64,000 nt of DNA from Bacillota bacterium (lineage in GTDB: Bacteria; Bacillota; UBA4882; UBA8346), in assembly GCA_023426245.1 (NCBI GenBank), contig JAFABB010000044.1:35410-99409 (forward strand), given 5' to 3'. Both the position numbers and the translations under genes were made by a program. Shown here one piece after another: positions 1 to 7,861 of the stretch (its first letter is position 1; each line of letters begins with the position of its first letter). The notes under the pieces are model-generated. The model ran no database searches. It saw nothing but the letters and a program-made list of their open reading frames with translations, and had not been told where the DNA came from.

Positions 1-645
1 GACCAGGCGGCGGCTTTGGGAATAGAAGCGGGGAATCCGGTAGTACCAGCTGTAAAGGCTTCTTTGATCAACCAATCATCCGCTATTATCGGGAAGGCCT
101 TCGATGACCGGGTCGGTTGCGGAGTTGTTTTGAAAGTCCTCAGCGAATTGGATCACAGCCACCCCAATAGGGTTTTCGGCGCCGGCACCGTTCAGGAGGA
201 AAATGGGACGAAAGGGGCCCGAACGATTGCCGCCTTAACCAAGCCCGATGTTTGTTTAGTATTGGAGGGAACTCCGGCTGATGATTTCCCCGAAGGCGGT
301 AGCCTCATTCAGGGGCGGCTCGGCGGTGGACCTCAGATTCGTTATTTTGATCCCTCGATGATCGCCAACAGAGCTTTGGTGAATATGGTAATCGAAGAAG
401 CGCGAAATTTAGGCATTTGTTATCAGGTAGCAGTGCGGGAGGGCGGCGGCACCGATGGTACAAATCTTCAATTATATGAGACCGGCGTACCGACTGTTGT
501 TATTGGGATACCGGTACGGTATGCCCACAGCCATCATAGTATTATAAGCATTAGCGATGTAGAAGCAACAGTGCAACTTGTGAAGGTCCTCCTTTCACAA
601 TTTAACCAACAAGTGGTGGAAAATCTGAAACAGAATCCTTGGTAA
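1..645 (+). CDS. M42 family metallopeptidase (5' truncated by window edge)
   Basis: The reading frame is open from base 1, so this is the C-terminal part of a gene that begins outside the window; about 214 residues are visible against roughly 350 for the family. M42 enzymes are cytoplasmic dinuclear-zinc aminopeptidases (glutamyl aminopeptidase / deblocking aminopeptidase type). Visible family signatures are FDDRVG with the bridging Asp, QEENGTKGAR with the catalytic Glu pair, LEGTPADDFPE with a metal-binding Glu, and AHSHHSI near the C-terminus with the last metal-binding His. The next gene starts 150 bases downstream behind its own possible promoter, so this is probably the end of its operon. 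The exact peptide specificity cannot be read from the sequence. Confidence 0.88.
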   Translation, partial: DQAAALGIEAGNPVVPAVKASLINQSSAIIGKAFDDRVGCGVVLKVLSELDHSHPNRVFGAGTVQEENGTKGARTIAALTKPDVCLVLEGTPADDFPEGGSLIQGRLGGGPQIRYFDPSMIANRALVNMVIEEARNLGICYQVAVREGGGTDGTNLQLYETGVPTVVIGIPVRYAHSHHSIISISDVEATVQLVKVLLSQFNQQVVENLKQNPW

Positions 646-711
646 AAGATTTTAATTCAAATCCAGTAGAAACGATTCTGAGAAAGGCTTGGGTTTTATA
701 CGGATTAAGAC

Positions 712-741
712 TAGACGTAGGACGGCTGCATGGTTTATAAT
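712..741 (+). promoter_or_regulatory. possible sigma-A promoter for the carbamoyltransferase
   Basis: TAGACG at 712-717 and a perfect TATAAT at 736-741 are separated by 18 bases, about 50 bases upstream of the start codon at 795. The -35 box is poor, so this is a moderate call. A short AAGCC/GGCTT inverted repeat lies between it and the gene. Confidence 0.4.
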
Positions 742-794
742 GGAAAGAATCAAGCCTTAAGCTTTTTGGCTTACTTTGTTAAGAGGTGTTACAG

Positions 795-1718
795 ATGGCA
801 GTGCGTCATATGTTGAACTTTAAAGATTGGTCCGGTAAAGAATTACAACAGATTCTTGATTTGGCAATACGCGTAAAGAATAATCAGCCTGAATACTGGA
901 AAGCCCTCGATCATCTCACTTTGGGAATGATTTTTCAAAAGACCTCTACACGGACCCGAGTATCTCATGAAGTCGCAATGACTCAATTGGGCGGCCATGC
1001 AATTTACCTGGATTGGCGGAGCACCAATTTGATATTGGCGGAAATGAAAGATGAAGTGCGTTATTTAGCCCGTAATGTGGATGCAATAATGGCCAGAGTA
1101 CTGACGTTTGAACAGGTCCAAGAAATGGCCGAGTACTCGCGCGTACCGGTCATCAATGGTTGCGATAATAAATATCATCCAACCCAAGCCTTAGCCGATT
1201 TTCAAACAATTTTAGAGCATAAGGGACGCTTGGAAGGCGTTCATTTGGTTTATGTCGGAATTCACAATAACGTTGCCAATTCACTACTTGAAGGCGGTAC
1301 CAAACTGGGCGTGAAAATCACTTTGGTAACCCCGGAAACAAATCAGGCAAGTTTGGATCAGGAATTAATGACAGCTGCGGAGAAAACCGGGTTGTATGAA
1401 CATACCCTTGATATTAAGGCAGCGGTGGCCAAAGCGGATGTGGTTTACACCGATGCTTGGGTGGATATGGAATTTTTCTTGGATCCGAAGTTTGCGGATG
1501 AAAAAAAACGGCGGATTGATAAAATGCTTCCCTATCAGCTGAATGAAGAATTGTTAAAGGACAGCCAGGCTCTGATTATGCACGATATGCCGATCCACAC
1601 CGGCTATGAAATTAGCCGGGGCGCTATCGAAAGTCCGAATTCAATCCTGTTTGATCAGGCCGAAAACCGTTTGCACGTCGAGAAAGCGGTGCTTTTGACT
1701 TTATTGGGGAAAGCATAA
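795..1718 (+). CDS. aspartate/ornithine carbamoyltransferase family protein, atypical substrate site
   Basis: This 307-residue protein has the carbamoyl-phosphate-binding half of a transcarbamylase: STRTR near residue 50, HPTQALAD near residue 130, and a YVGxxNNVANSL Rossmann motif. The amino-acid-binding half departs from ornithine carbamoyltransferase. The usual DxWxSMG loop reads DAWVDME, and the HCLPAHRG loop reads HDMPIHTG. I therefore call the family but not the substrate; ornithine, putrescine and aspartate signatures all fit poorly. ATG 795 is preferred over GTG 786 because AGAGGTG at 783-789 lies at normal distance from it. The gene stands alone with no arginine-pathway neighbours, so a degradative or unusual carbamoyl transfer is possible. 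Confidence 0.8.
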   Translation: MAVRHMLNFKDWSGKELQQILDLAIRVKNNQPEYWKALDHLTLGMIFQKTSTRTRVSHEVAMTQLGGHAIYLDWRSTNLILAEMKDEVRYLARNVDAIMARVLTFEQVQEMAEYSRVPVINGCDNKYHPTQALADFQTILEHKGRLEGVHLVYVGIHNNVANSLLEGGTKLGVKITLVTPETNQASLDQELMTAAEKTGLYEHTLDIKAAVAKADVVYTDAWVDMEFFLDPKFADEKKRRIDKMLPYQLNEELLKDSQALIMHDMPIHTGYEISRGAIESPNSILFDQAENRLHVEKAVLLTLLGKA

Positions 1719-1825
1719 CGGGGAAAGAATAAAGTATTCAGGAGTTAGGCTGGAGTCAGTAAAGAATATTCTGACTTCCGAATTCCATTCTTCCCAATCC
1801 TTTATTCAATTGGAGGTATTAATCC

Positions 1826-1972
1826 ATGCCCTGTCCTCAATTTGATCGCAATCAAAAAAATTGTCCTTGTACTTTTACCTCATGTTCACGGCATGGGGTT
1901 TGTTGCGAGTGCATCCAATATCACCGGGAACATGGTGACAAACCGATGTGTTTGAATAAAACCAAATCTTAA
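1826..1972 (+). CDS. small Cys-rich protein, DUF6485-like (48 aa)
   Basis: A 48-codon gene preceded by TGGAGGTATT at good spacing. The product has eight Cys residues, with CPQFDRN at the start, NCPCTFTSCSRHGVCCEC in the middle and a C-terminal MCLNK. The arrangement NC-C-x4-C-SRxG-x-CCEC and then YHRxxG-x-P resembles the DUF6485 family of anaerobes, whose members are usually about 60 residues; this one is shorter at the C-terminus. The Cys pattern suggests metal binding, but no function is known. It sits between the carbamoyltransferase and the fumarase genes without obvious operon linkage. Confidence 0.72.
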   Translation: MPCPQFDRNQKNCPCTFTSCSRHGVCCECIQYHREHGDKPMCLNKTKS

Positions 1973-2055
1973 ATTATCCAAATCCGGCGAGTTACTAAGA
2001 ATCTTTACTAAAAGTATTTTCTAGGTAGCATTTGCCGTTTCGAAAGGAGCCTCCC

Positions 2056-2898
2056 ATGCGGGAGATTGCAGCTGAACAGATTACTACTCTTGTTGCTCAG
2101 TTATGTCAAACAGCGAACACTGATCTGGGAAACGATGTTGTGAAAGCATTGAGAGATGCTCTTCAATTCGAAGAATCGCAGGTAGGCTGCGACTGTTTGC
2201 AAAGGCTTATTGAGAATGCCCAAATTGCAGCGGCAGAGTCGATACCAATTTGTCAGGATACCGGAATGGCTATTGTGTTTGTTGAATATGGTCAACAAGT
2301 GGTAATCAAAGACGGCGACTTTGCACAAGCTATCCATGAAGGGGTTCGGCGCGGCTATAAAGAGGGATACCTTAGAAATTCAATAGTGGCTGATCCTTTG
2401 GAGCGGGTTAATACGGGTGATAATACACCCGCAGTCATTCATACCCGGATTGTTCCTGGTGATCAATTGAGGATTACCGTGGCCCCAAAGGGTTTCGGCA
2501 GTGAAAATATGAGCCGTTTGAAAATGTTGACCCCTGCAGCAGGTATCGAGGGGGTCAAAAAATTTGTCATCGAGACCGTAAGTATAGCCGGGGCTAATCC
2601 CTGTCCACCCATCGTGGTGGGAGTTGGCATCGGCGGAACGATGGAAATGGCAGCTTTGCTTGCAAAGGGAGCGTTACTTCGGGAGATTGGTTCACCGAAC
2701 TCCAATCCAAGTTTGGCTGAATTAGAGTCGGAATTATTACGGACAATTAACGAACTAGGGATCGGGCCTCAAGGCTTGGGCGGGCGTTGCACGGCTTTAG
2801 CAGTGCATGCCGGCGTTTACCCGACCCATATTGCCGGACTTCCGGTAGCTGTAAATATTTCGTGTCACGTGACCAGGCATAAGAGCGGAGTCATTTGA
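2056..2898 (+). CDS. fumA: fumarate hydratase, class I, alpha subunit
   Basis: A 280-residue alpha subunit of the oxygen-sensitive [4Fe-4S] fumarase, which hydrates fumarate to malate in the cytoplasm. Cluster and active-site signatures are PICQDTGMA, the NPCPPIVVGVGIGGTME stretch and GGRCTALAV, each supplying a Cys. ATG 2056 is preferred to the upstream in-frame TTG because AAAGGAG ends seven bases before it. The beta subunit follows 64 bases downstream in the same direction, the usual two-gene arrangement in anaerobic Bacillota and archaea. Related tartrate dehydratases share the fold, but the adjacent beta subunit fits fumarase best. Confidence 0.92.
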   Translation: MREIAAEQITTLVAQLCQTANTDLGNDVVKALRDALQFEESQVGCDCLQRLIENAQIAAAESIPICQDTGMAIVFVEYGQQVVIKDGDFAQAIHEGVRRGYKEGYLRNSIVADPLERVNTGDNTPAVIHTRIVPGDQLRITVAPKGFGSENMSRLKMLTPAAGIEGVKKFVIETVSIAGANPCPPIVVGVGIGGTMEMAALLAKGALLREIGSPNSNPSLAELESELLRTINELGIGPQGLGGRCTALAVHAGVYPTHIAGLPVAVNISCHVTRHKSGVI

Positions 2899-2962
2899 AA
2901 ATCAAAAGAACCGGAAGAACATGAGGAGCGTTTTCTAATTTCCTCAATGAGCGGGTGCTATA

Positions 2963-3523
2963 ATGAAAGGGATTAAAATACAATTGCCAATTTGTGAAAG
3001 CGATATCCTCAGGTTAAAAGCGGGCGATAGTGTGTTATTAAGCGGCCCATTACTTTCGGGGCGTGATGCCGCTCACAAGAGGTTTATCGCTGCTTTGAAA
3101 GAGGGGAATTCGCTGCCGGTGGATTTGAGAGGGGAAACCATTTATTACGTTGGCCCTTGTCCGACCCCGCCAGGACGAGTTATTGGTTCGGCAGGACCAA
3201 CCACCAGCGGGCGCATGGACTCATATACTCCCGATTTGCTTCGCTTAGGCCTCAAAGGGATGATTGGAAAGGGACAACGTTCTCTGGAAGTTGTCAGCGC
3301 TATTAAGCAATACTCGGCGGTGTATTTTGCCGCACTGGGGGGCGCCGGAGCGTTGATTGCCCGTTCAATTGAAAATGCGAAAGTGATAGCTTATCCTGAT
3401 TTGGGTCCGGAGGCGGTTTATCGCTTGGATGTGGTAGATTTTCCAGTCATTGTGGCGATTGATGCTGACGGAAATGATCTTTATAAACTGGGACGAGACA
3501 AGTTTGCCCGTGTATGCTCGTAG
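2963..3523 (+). CDS. fumB: fumarate hydratase, class I, beta subunit
   Basis: A 186-residue beta subunit matching the C-terminal domain of single-chain class I fumarases. Diagnostic stretches are DAAHKR near residue 36, YYVGPCPTPPGRVIGSAGPTTSGRMD (described in part: the GPxxPTTSxRMD substrate loop) near residues 62-88, MIGKG, and GGAGAL. It forms the active enzyme with the alpha subunit just upstream. The ATG start is fixed by the conserved N-terminus and by the TGAGCGGG sequence ahead of it. Nothing is missing compared with family members. Confidence 0.92.
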   Translation: MKGIKIQLPICESDILRLKAGDSVLLSGPLLSGRDAAHKRFIAALKEGNSLPVDLRGETIYYVGPCPTPPGRVIGSAGPTTSGRMDSYTPDLLRLGLKGMIGKGQRSLEVVSAIKQYSAVYFAALGGAGALIARSIENAKVIAYPDLGPEAVYRLDVVDFPVIVAIDADGNDLYKLGRDKFARVCS

Positions 3524-3608
3524 ACTATAGAGAATGAAGAATGATAAGTGAAGTAAATGAATGTTGAATCTCGGATAATCCTATTGACTCCAAAGGGGAT
3601 GTTGTTGA

Positions 3609-4379
3609 ATGGAAAGAATAGACGGACGTAATTTGAATCAGTTGCGGGAGGTTAAGATTCATCCAGACTATATTATCCACGCTGAAGGATCTGTCTTAAT
3701 TGAAGTTGGCAATACCAAAGTGATTTGCACGGCGACGATTGAAGATAAGGTGCCGGTGTGGCTCCGGGGACAAGGAGTTGGATGGATCAGCGCTGAATAT
3801 TCAATGATCCCCAGGGCAACCCCTCAACGAAATATTAGAGAGGTTTCCAAAGGCAAAGTCAGCGGTCGCACTCAAGAAATCCAACGGCTGGTTGGGCGTT
3901 CCTTGCGTGGGGTGGTTAATTTAAATGCCCTTGGCGAAAAAACAATTTGGATCGATTGCGATGTGATCCAAGCGGATGGCGGTACCCGGACGGCATCAGT
4001 AACAGGAAGCTTTATCGCTTTGGCCTATGCTCTGCATAAGGTAACCCCGGAGAATAAACTATTGCCATTATATGATTTCCTCGCTGCAACCAGCGTCGGC
4101 ATTTATGATGGGGTTCAATTATTGGACCTCTGTTATGCGGAGGATTCGAAAGTGTCCGTGGATATGAATCTGGTGATGACCGGAAGCGGAAAAATAGTTG
4201 AAGTTCAAGGAACAGCGGAAGGGAATCCATTTTCTTGGGATGAAATGCTTGATTTGATGGATTTGGCCAAACATGGCATTGACGAACTGGTCCAGATTCA
4301 AAAAAATGTGTTGGGGCCGCTTGCCAAACGTATCGGAGGTATCGACGGTGCGAAAACTCGTCCTGGCGTCGAGGAATAA
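3609..4379 (+). CDS. rph: ribonuclease PH
   Basis: A 256-residue phosphorolytic 3'-to-5' exoribonuclease that trims tRNA 3' ends. The N-terminus MERIDGRNLNQLRE, the GKVSGRTQEIQRLVGRSLR phosphate-binding region near residues 78-96, and the DCDVIQADGGTRTA motif near 115-128 are classical. The gene overlaps the start of rdgB by 32 bases, a common arrangement in Bacillota and a sign of translational coupling. The length is normal for the family. Confidence 0.97.
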   Translation: MERIDGRNLNQLREVKIHPDYIIHAEGSVLIEVGNTKVICTATIEDKVPVWLRGQGVGWISAEYSMIPRATPQRNIREVSKGKVSGRTQEIQRLVGRSLRGVVNLNALGEKTIWIDCDVIQADGGTRTASVTGSFIALAYALHKVTPENKLLPLYDFLAATSVGIYDGVQLLDLCYAEDSKVSVDMNLVMTGSGKIVEVQGTAEGNPFSWDEMLDLMDLAKHGIDELVQIQKNVLGPLAKRIGGIDGAKTRPGVEE

Positions 4380-4965
4380 AGGAAAGATTAAAGAACTTCA
4401 GGAAATGCTCACGGCTTTTCCTATCGAAGTTGTTGGTATAGACAGTTTCCCGAATGCCCCTGAAGTGGAGGAAACGGGGAAAACTTTTCAGGAAAACGCT
4501 TTTTTAAAGGCGAGAACCATTGCCGACTATACTCTTGAACTCACGTTAGCCGATGATTCAGGGCTTGAAGTCGATTTCTTACATGGCGAGCCTGGAGTCT
4601 ATTCCGCCCGCTACGGCGAACCCGGTTGGAATGATCAACAGCGGTACCGGTATTTGTTAAGTAAACTGGAGAACATTCCTGAGAATTTGCGAACGGCACG
4701 GTTTCGATCCGTAGTGGCTGTTTATGATTCTCAGGCCGGAAAGTCAGAATTCACGGAAGGGGCCGTTGAAGGGATTATTTGGACTGAACCCAGAGGAAGC
4801 CACGGTTTTGGCTATGACCCTATCTTTTATTTGCCGGAATTTCATAAAACAATGGCAGAACTTCCGGCTGATCAAAAGAATGTCATAAGCCATCGGGGGA
4901 AGGCTATTCAAAAAATGGTTCCCATATTACAAAAAATGATTCAGGTGTCTGATACAAGTATTTGA
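4348..4965 (+). CDS. rdgB: XTP/dITP diphosphatase (non-canonical purine NTP pyrophosphatase)
   Basis: A 205-residue Ham1/RdgB-type enzyme that hydrolyses ITP, dITP and XTP to monophosphates and keeps deaminated purines out of nucleic acids. Visible signatures are LASRNKGKIKEL at the N-terminus, TGKTFQENAFLKA, LADDSGLEVD with the metal-binding Asp pair, PGVYSARYG, and SHGFGYDPIF with SHRGKA near the C-terminus. The GTG start at 4348 is set by GGAGGT at 4335-4340 and by the conserved first residues; an upstream in-frame start would add rph-encoded sequence. It is coupled to rph by overlap. Confidence 0.95.
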   Translation: MRKLVLASRNKGKIKELQEMLTAFPIEVVGIDSFPNAPEVEETGKTFQENAFLKARTIADYTLELTLADDSGLEVDFLHGEPGVYSARYGEPGWNDQQRYRYLLSKLENIPENLRTARFRSVVAVYDSQAGKSEFTEGAVEGIIWTEPRGSHGFGYDPIFYLPEFHKTMAELPADQKNVISHRGKAIQKMVPILQKMIQVSDTSI

Positions 4966-4990
4966 ACTTGTATCTTAGGAGTTTAGTCAA

Positions 4991-5464
4991 ATGCGCATCG
5001 GAGTGGTTGGAGATATTCACGGGAATTATTCCGGGTTAAAACAGGCAATCCGGGATATGGGCCGGATCGATCTTCTTTTGTTTACAGGTGACGGCTACCG
5101 TGAAATTAGCCGTTTAAAAGATGAAATCGATATTTTAATCGAAGGGGTAACCGGAAATTGCGATTTTTGTTCCTCTTACCCACCGGAACAGCTTCTTACC
5201 TTGAACGGGTACAGGATATTGTTGACCCACGGTCATTTTTACGGAGTTAAAAATGATTTAATGCGTTTAGGGTTGGCAGGAAGGGAACAGCAAGCCAATT
5301 TGGCGGTTTTCGGGCATACCCATGAAGCGATTTGTACGGCTTGGTATGAAGTAAAACTGTTTAATCCGGGTTCTCTTTCACTGGAACGTTCTTACCGCGG
5401 GCCATCCTATGGAATTATTGAGTTATCGGATTCTGGCATCAACACGTCGATCAACCGGATTTAA
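4991..5464 (+). CDS. yfcE: YfcE/MJ0936-type metallophosphodiesterase
   Basis: A 157-residue calcineurin-like phosphoesterase. The metal-binding motifs appear in order: GDIHGN (residues 7-12), GDG (33-35, in place of the usual GD-x2 loop), GNCD, THGH and GHTH. Relatives are Mn-dependent phosphodiesterases of uncertain physiological substrate. The gene follows rdgB by 25 bases, a frequently conserved neighbour pair. The region after it contains the tRNA-Pro promoter, so it ends the operon. Confidence 0.9.
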   Translation: MRIGVVGDIHGNYSGLKQAIRDMGRIDLLLFTGDGYREISRLKDEIDILIEGVTGNCDFCSSYPPEQLLTLNGYRILLTHGHFYGVKNDLMRLGLAGREQQANLAVFGHTHEAICTAWYEVKLFNPGSLSLERSYRGPSYGIIELSDSGINTSINRI

Positions 5465-5529
5465 TGTAAGGTCAAAGGAGATTGCGGGACTCCAAAATTT
5501 GGAATTTTAAATATCAAAGGCGGAATCCC

Positions 5530-5558
5530 TTGACGAAGAAAAGGATTTAAGGTATACT
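5530..5558 (+). promoter_or_regulatory. sigma-A promoter of tRNA-Pro
   Basis: TTGACG at 5530-5535 and TATACT at 5553-5558 are separated by exactly 17 bases. They lie about 60 bases upstream of the mature tRNA-Pro 5' end, as expected for a stand-alone tRNA transcription unit. Confidence 0.8.
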
Positions 5559-5615
5559 ATTAGAGCGTTACGGAAATCAGTTGCAGACAGAGAAGTAACA
5601 TATTGTTTTATCTAT

Positions 5616-5692
5616 CGGGGCGTAGCGCAGTTTGGTAGCGCACCTGCCTTGGGCGCAGGGGGTCGTAGGTTCAAATCCTGTCGCCCCGACCA
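5616..5692 (+). tRNA. tRNA-Pro (anticodon UGG)
   Basis: The 77-base sequence folds as a full cloverleaf. The acceptor stem is CGGGGCG with CGCCCCG, the anticodon stem is CCTGC/GCAGG around loop CTTGGGC, giving anticodon TGG, and the T arm contains GTTCAAAT. CCA is encoded. Its last 27 bases and the bases just beyond recur at 10.68 kb and 43.36 kb, marking it as the probable integration target of past mobile elements. Confidence 0.97.
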
Positions 5693-5705
5693 TTAAAAAA
5701 TATTG

Positions 5706-5738
5706 AATTGACGGTCCTTTTGGCCGTCAATTTTTTTT
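5706..5738 (+). terminator. Rho-independent terminator of tRNA-Pro
   Basis: The arms AATTGACGG and CCGTCAATT flank a short loop and are followed by a run of eight T. It begins 14 bases after the tRNA 3' end. Related terminators lie at the same place inside both tRNA-tail repeats. Confidence 0.92.
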
Positions 5739-5749
5739 GTGTATTTGAA

Positions 5750-5772
5750 AACCACCGGCTAAGCCGGTGGTT
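5750..5772 (+). repeat. left-end hairpin of the IS200-type element
   Basis: AACCACCGGCT, one unpaired base, then its exact complement AGCCGGTGGTT. In this family the subterminal hairpin is recognised by TnpA as single-stranded DNA. The same structure with a compensated base pair change is found at 42691-42713. Confidence 0.85.
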
Positions 5773-5869
5773 CCAAAAAGGCTATGCCTATAAGTAGAAA
5801 AAAAGGAACCTCCCTTGCTAAAATAAATGTGGTTCGCCAACCGCATAAGAAGCAAAGGAGGATATCCAA

Positions 5870-6346
5870 ATGGATAGAGAAAGTTTAGCACATACAACCT
5901 GGAATTGTAAATACCATATAGTCTTTGCACCCAAGTATAGGAGGCAAATTATTTATGGAAAAATCAAGAAAGATATTGGAATCATACTAAGAAAACTTTG
6001 TGAATACGAGGGTGTAGAAATAATTGAAGCCAACGCATGTACAGATCATATTCATATGTTGGTGAGTATACCGCCGAAATTGAGTGTGGCCCAATTTATG
6101 GGATATTTAAAAGGGAAAAGTTCGCTACAAATTTTTGATCGACATGCAAACCTAAAATATAAATATGGAAATCGACAATTTTGGTGTCGAGGATATTATG
6201 TAGATACAGTAGGACGTAACAAAGAAGCGATCGAGAAATATATAAGGAGTCAATTGCAAGAAGATATAATTTCCGATCAATTAAGTTTGAAAGAACTATT
6301 TGACCCGTTTACGGGTGAGCCAGTAAAAGCAAGCAAGAAAAAATAA
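5870..6346 (+). CDS. tnpA: IS200/IS605 family transposase TnpA
   Basis: A 158-residue Y1 HUH transposase that moves DNA as single strands. The N-terminal HTTWNCKYHIVFAPKYRR is typical, the HUH metal motif is H60-I-H62, GYYVDTVG occurs near residue 108, and the catalytic Tyr is probably Y124 in the EKYIRSQ helix with its helper Gln128. AAGGAGG precedes the ATG at normal spacing. The gene is intact and could be active. It would also supply the transposase in trans for the orphan left end at 42.7 kb if a matching right end survives. Confidence 0.95.
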   Translation: MDRESLAHTTWNCKYHIVFAPKYRRQIIYGKIKKDIGIILRKLCEYEGVEIIEANACTDHIHMLVSIPPKLSVAQFMGYLKGKSSLQIFDRHANLKYKYGNRQFWCRGYYVDTVGRNKEAIEKYIRSQLQEDIISDQLSLKELFDPFTGEPVKASKKK

Positions 6347-6460
6347 GCCCCTTTGAGGGGCAGCTTGTAAAAGAAACGCGGTTGGCGGGCTTTATTTCGA
6401 AAAGTCTTAAGACTTCGCTAGTAACATGCCCTTATAGGGCGGTTATGATTTGACGTTCTA

Positions 6461-7318
6461 ATTTTAAAAGGCACGTCAATGCTAGGCTTGTTCCTACTGT
6501 TTATATATTCTTTCGAAATTATTAAGGTGATGTATAATTAAAAGCCTGAGTAGAGTAAGACTTCTCCGTTATTTGTTTTAAGATGAAGTGCTTCAGTCAT
6601 ATCTTGATTGACATTCCTTTGCATTCCAGGAGAGGCTCAGCATTGATTGGATGGAAAAATGGTTTGCGCTATGGTTTTGAATTATGGGATTGGTTATAAA
6701 ATCAGTGATGGGCATGGGGACTTACTTGCGGAATGATAAAGAGGGGATACCCCCTTTTTTGGAATTACCATGAAGTCAATTTATCATGATTTCATGAAGT
6801 TAACCGGCAAAAATCATCAACGATACTTGCAGGAAAAGATCGTTTGGGGTTGGACTAAGCGCGTATTGAGAGATTAATGGTATCTCTCGCTACTTTATCG
6901 ATGAGATCTGCTTTGGTCGAAATAAATGCCTCCTTTTTGGTTTGGGGTAATGAGCAAATCCTTACAGCTTTAATCTTCGCTCTTACCATGTAATTATTCG
7001 GCAGATATTCCAGGGGTCTTTACGGATATTTTTAGCAGCGTTTATCAAAGAGGGATGGTTATTCCAATAATTGCTAAAGTTCAGGACCCTTTGAAGCGCT
7101 TACGCGGCATCGAATTTTTCAGAAATTTTTCCAAGACAATCTCGGGGTCTCCCACAAGGCCACATTCCCAGCTAATTATCCATCATCTGTAATTTTATAA
7201 GGAATGCCTATGCAGGGTGAGGCTCTGTGCCTATAAAAGAATATATTGTAGAAGTCACATCTTGGCTTTATGCAAATATAATGATTTTATAAGTTATATC
7301 ATGAAGGGAAGTACGTTC
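6461..7318. other. intergenic stretch without recognisable gene
   Basis: About 860 bases with no convincing reading frame on either strand. A small GGGG-ATA-CCCC stem followed by six T at about 6744-6761 could be a weak terminator. The texture, short interrupted frames and no RBS-linked starts, suggests decayed sequence in the accessory zone between the IS200-type element and the DUF2935 gene. Confidence 0.5.
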
Positions 7319-7738
7319 ATGCAGTTTTATTATGGAGAGAAAAACCTATCCAAGGTCCTAGATGAGATGGAATTCTGGAAGCGGCAAGAAGCAGAGCATA
7401 CAGTCGTTATTCGCCAAATAGCCAATAATCTGGAATCAGACTTTGTCGGCCAATTACAACAGTTTGAGCAAGTTTTTCAACAAGCGGAAGGAACGGCTGT
7501 AAAATATATAGAGACAATTATCAGGTCAAAGGGTAATGTAAGCTTTACCATGCAGCAGCAAATTATGCAGTTGATCAGCTTCGCGCTTAGTCAGAGTCAG
7601 CAGTTCATTATGCTGCTCGATCAAATTTTATCTGAAAGCCAAGCTGTAAGAAACAATACTGTGGCTCGGGTAGTTATCAATCATATCCGCCGTGAATCGG
7701 AATATTTTATTGGAATAGCACAGATAGTCTTGTCGTAG
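7319..7738 (+). CDS. DUF2935 family protein (ferritin-like helical fold)
   Basis: A 139-residue, all-helical, Gln/Glu-rich protein. The LDEMEFWKRQEAEHTVVIRQI segment near residues 12-32 and NHIRRESEYFIGI near the C-terminus carry the E-x2-H and H-x3-E residues typical of the DUF2935 four-helix proteins. Related Bacillus and Clostridium proteins are cytoplasmic or spore-associated and of unknown role; a di-metal site is possible. ATG 7319 is chosen because AAGGGAA precedes it at about nine bases; an in-frame ATG at 7301 also exists. It stands alone. Confidence 0.72.
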   Translation: MQFYYGEKNLSKVLDEMEFWKRQEAEHTVVIRQIANNLESDFVGQLQQFEQVFQQAEGTAVKYIETIIRSKGNVSFTMQQQIMQLISFALSQSQQFIMLLDQILSESQAVRNNTVARVVINHIRRESEYFIGIAQIVLS

Positions 7739-7861
7739 CGTGACTATTAAATAATTCAACCCAACGCAAATATACTAGCGTAAGTCTGAATCCACTTGGC
7801 GTATGTCGGTTTTCAGCTAATGTTTTATATTTTGAAACTGCTTCTGCATCTTCAGAATTGC

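Larger units (their letters stand above)
5740..6460 (+). mobile_element. IS200/IS605-type insertion sequence with tnpA only
   Basis: A single-gene Y1-transposase element directly behind the tRNA-Pro terminator. The left end carries the perfect hairpin at 5750-5772 and further subterminal structure up to the transposase RBS. The right end contains hairpins GCCCCTTTGAGGGGC just after the tnpA stop and GCCCTTATAGGGC at about 6428-6440. No tnpB accessory gene is present. The outer boundaries are estimates, since this family has no inverted terminal repeats and makes no target duplication. A second left end without transposase lies at 42.7 kb. Confidence 0.82.
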
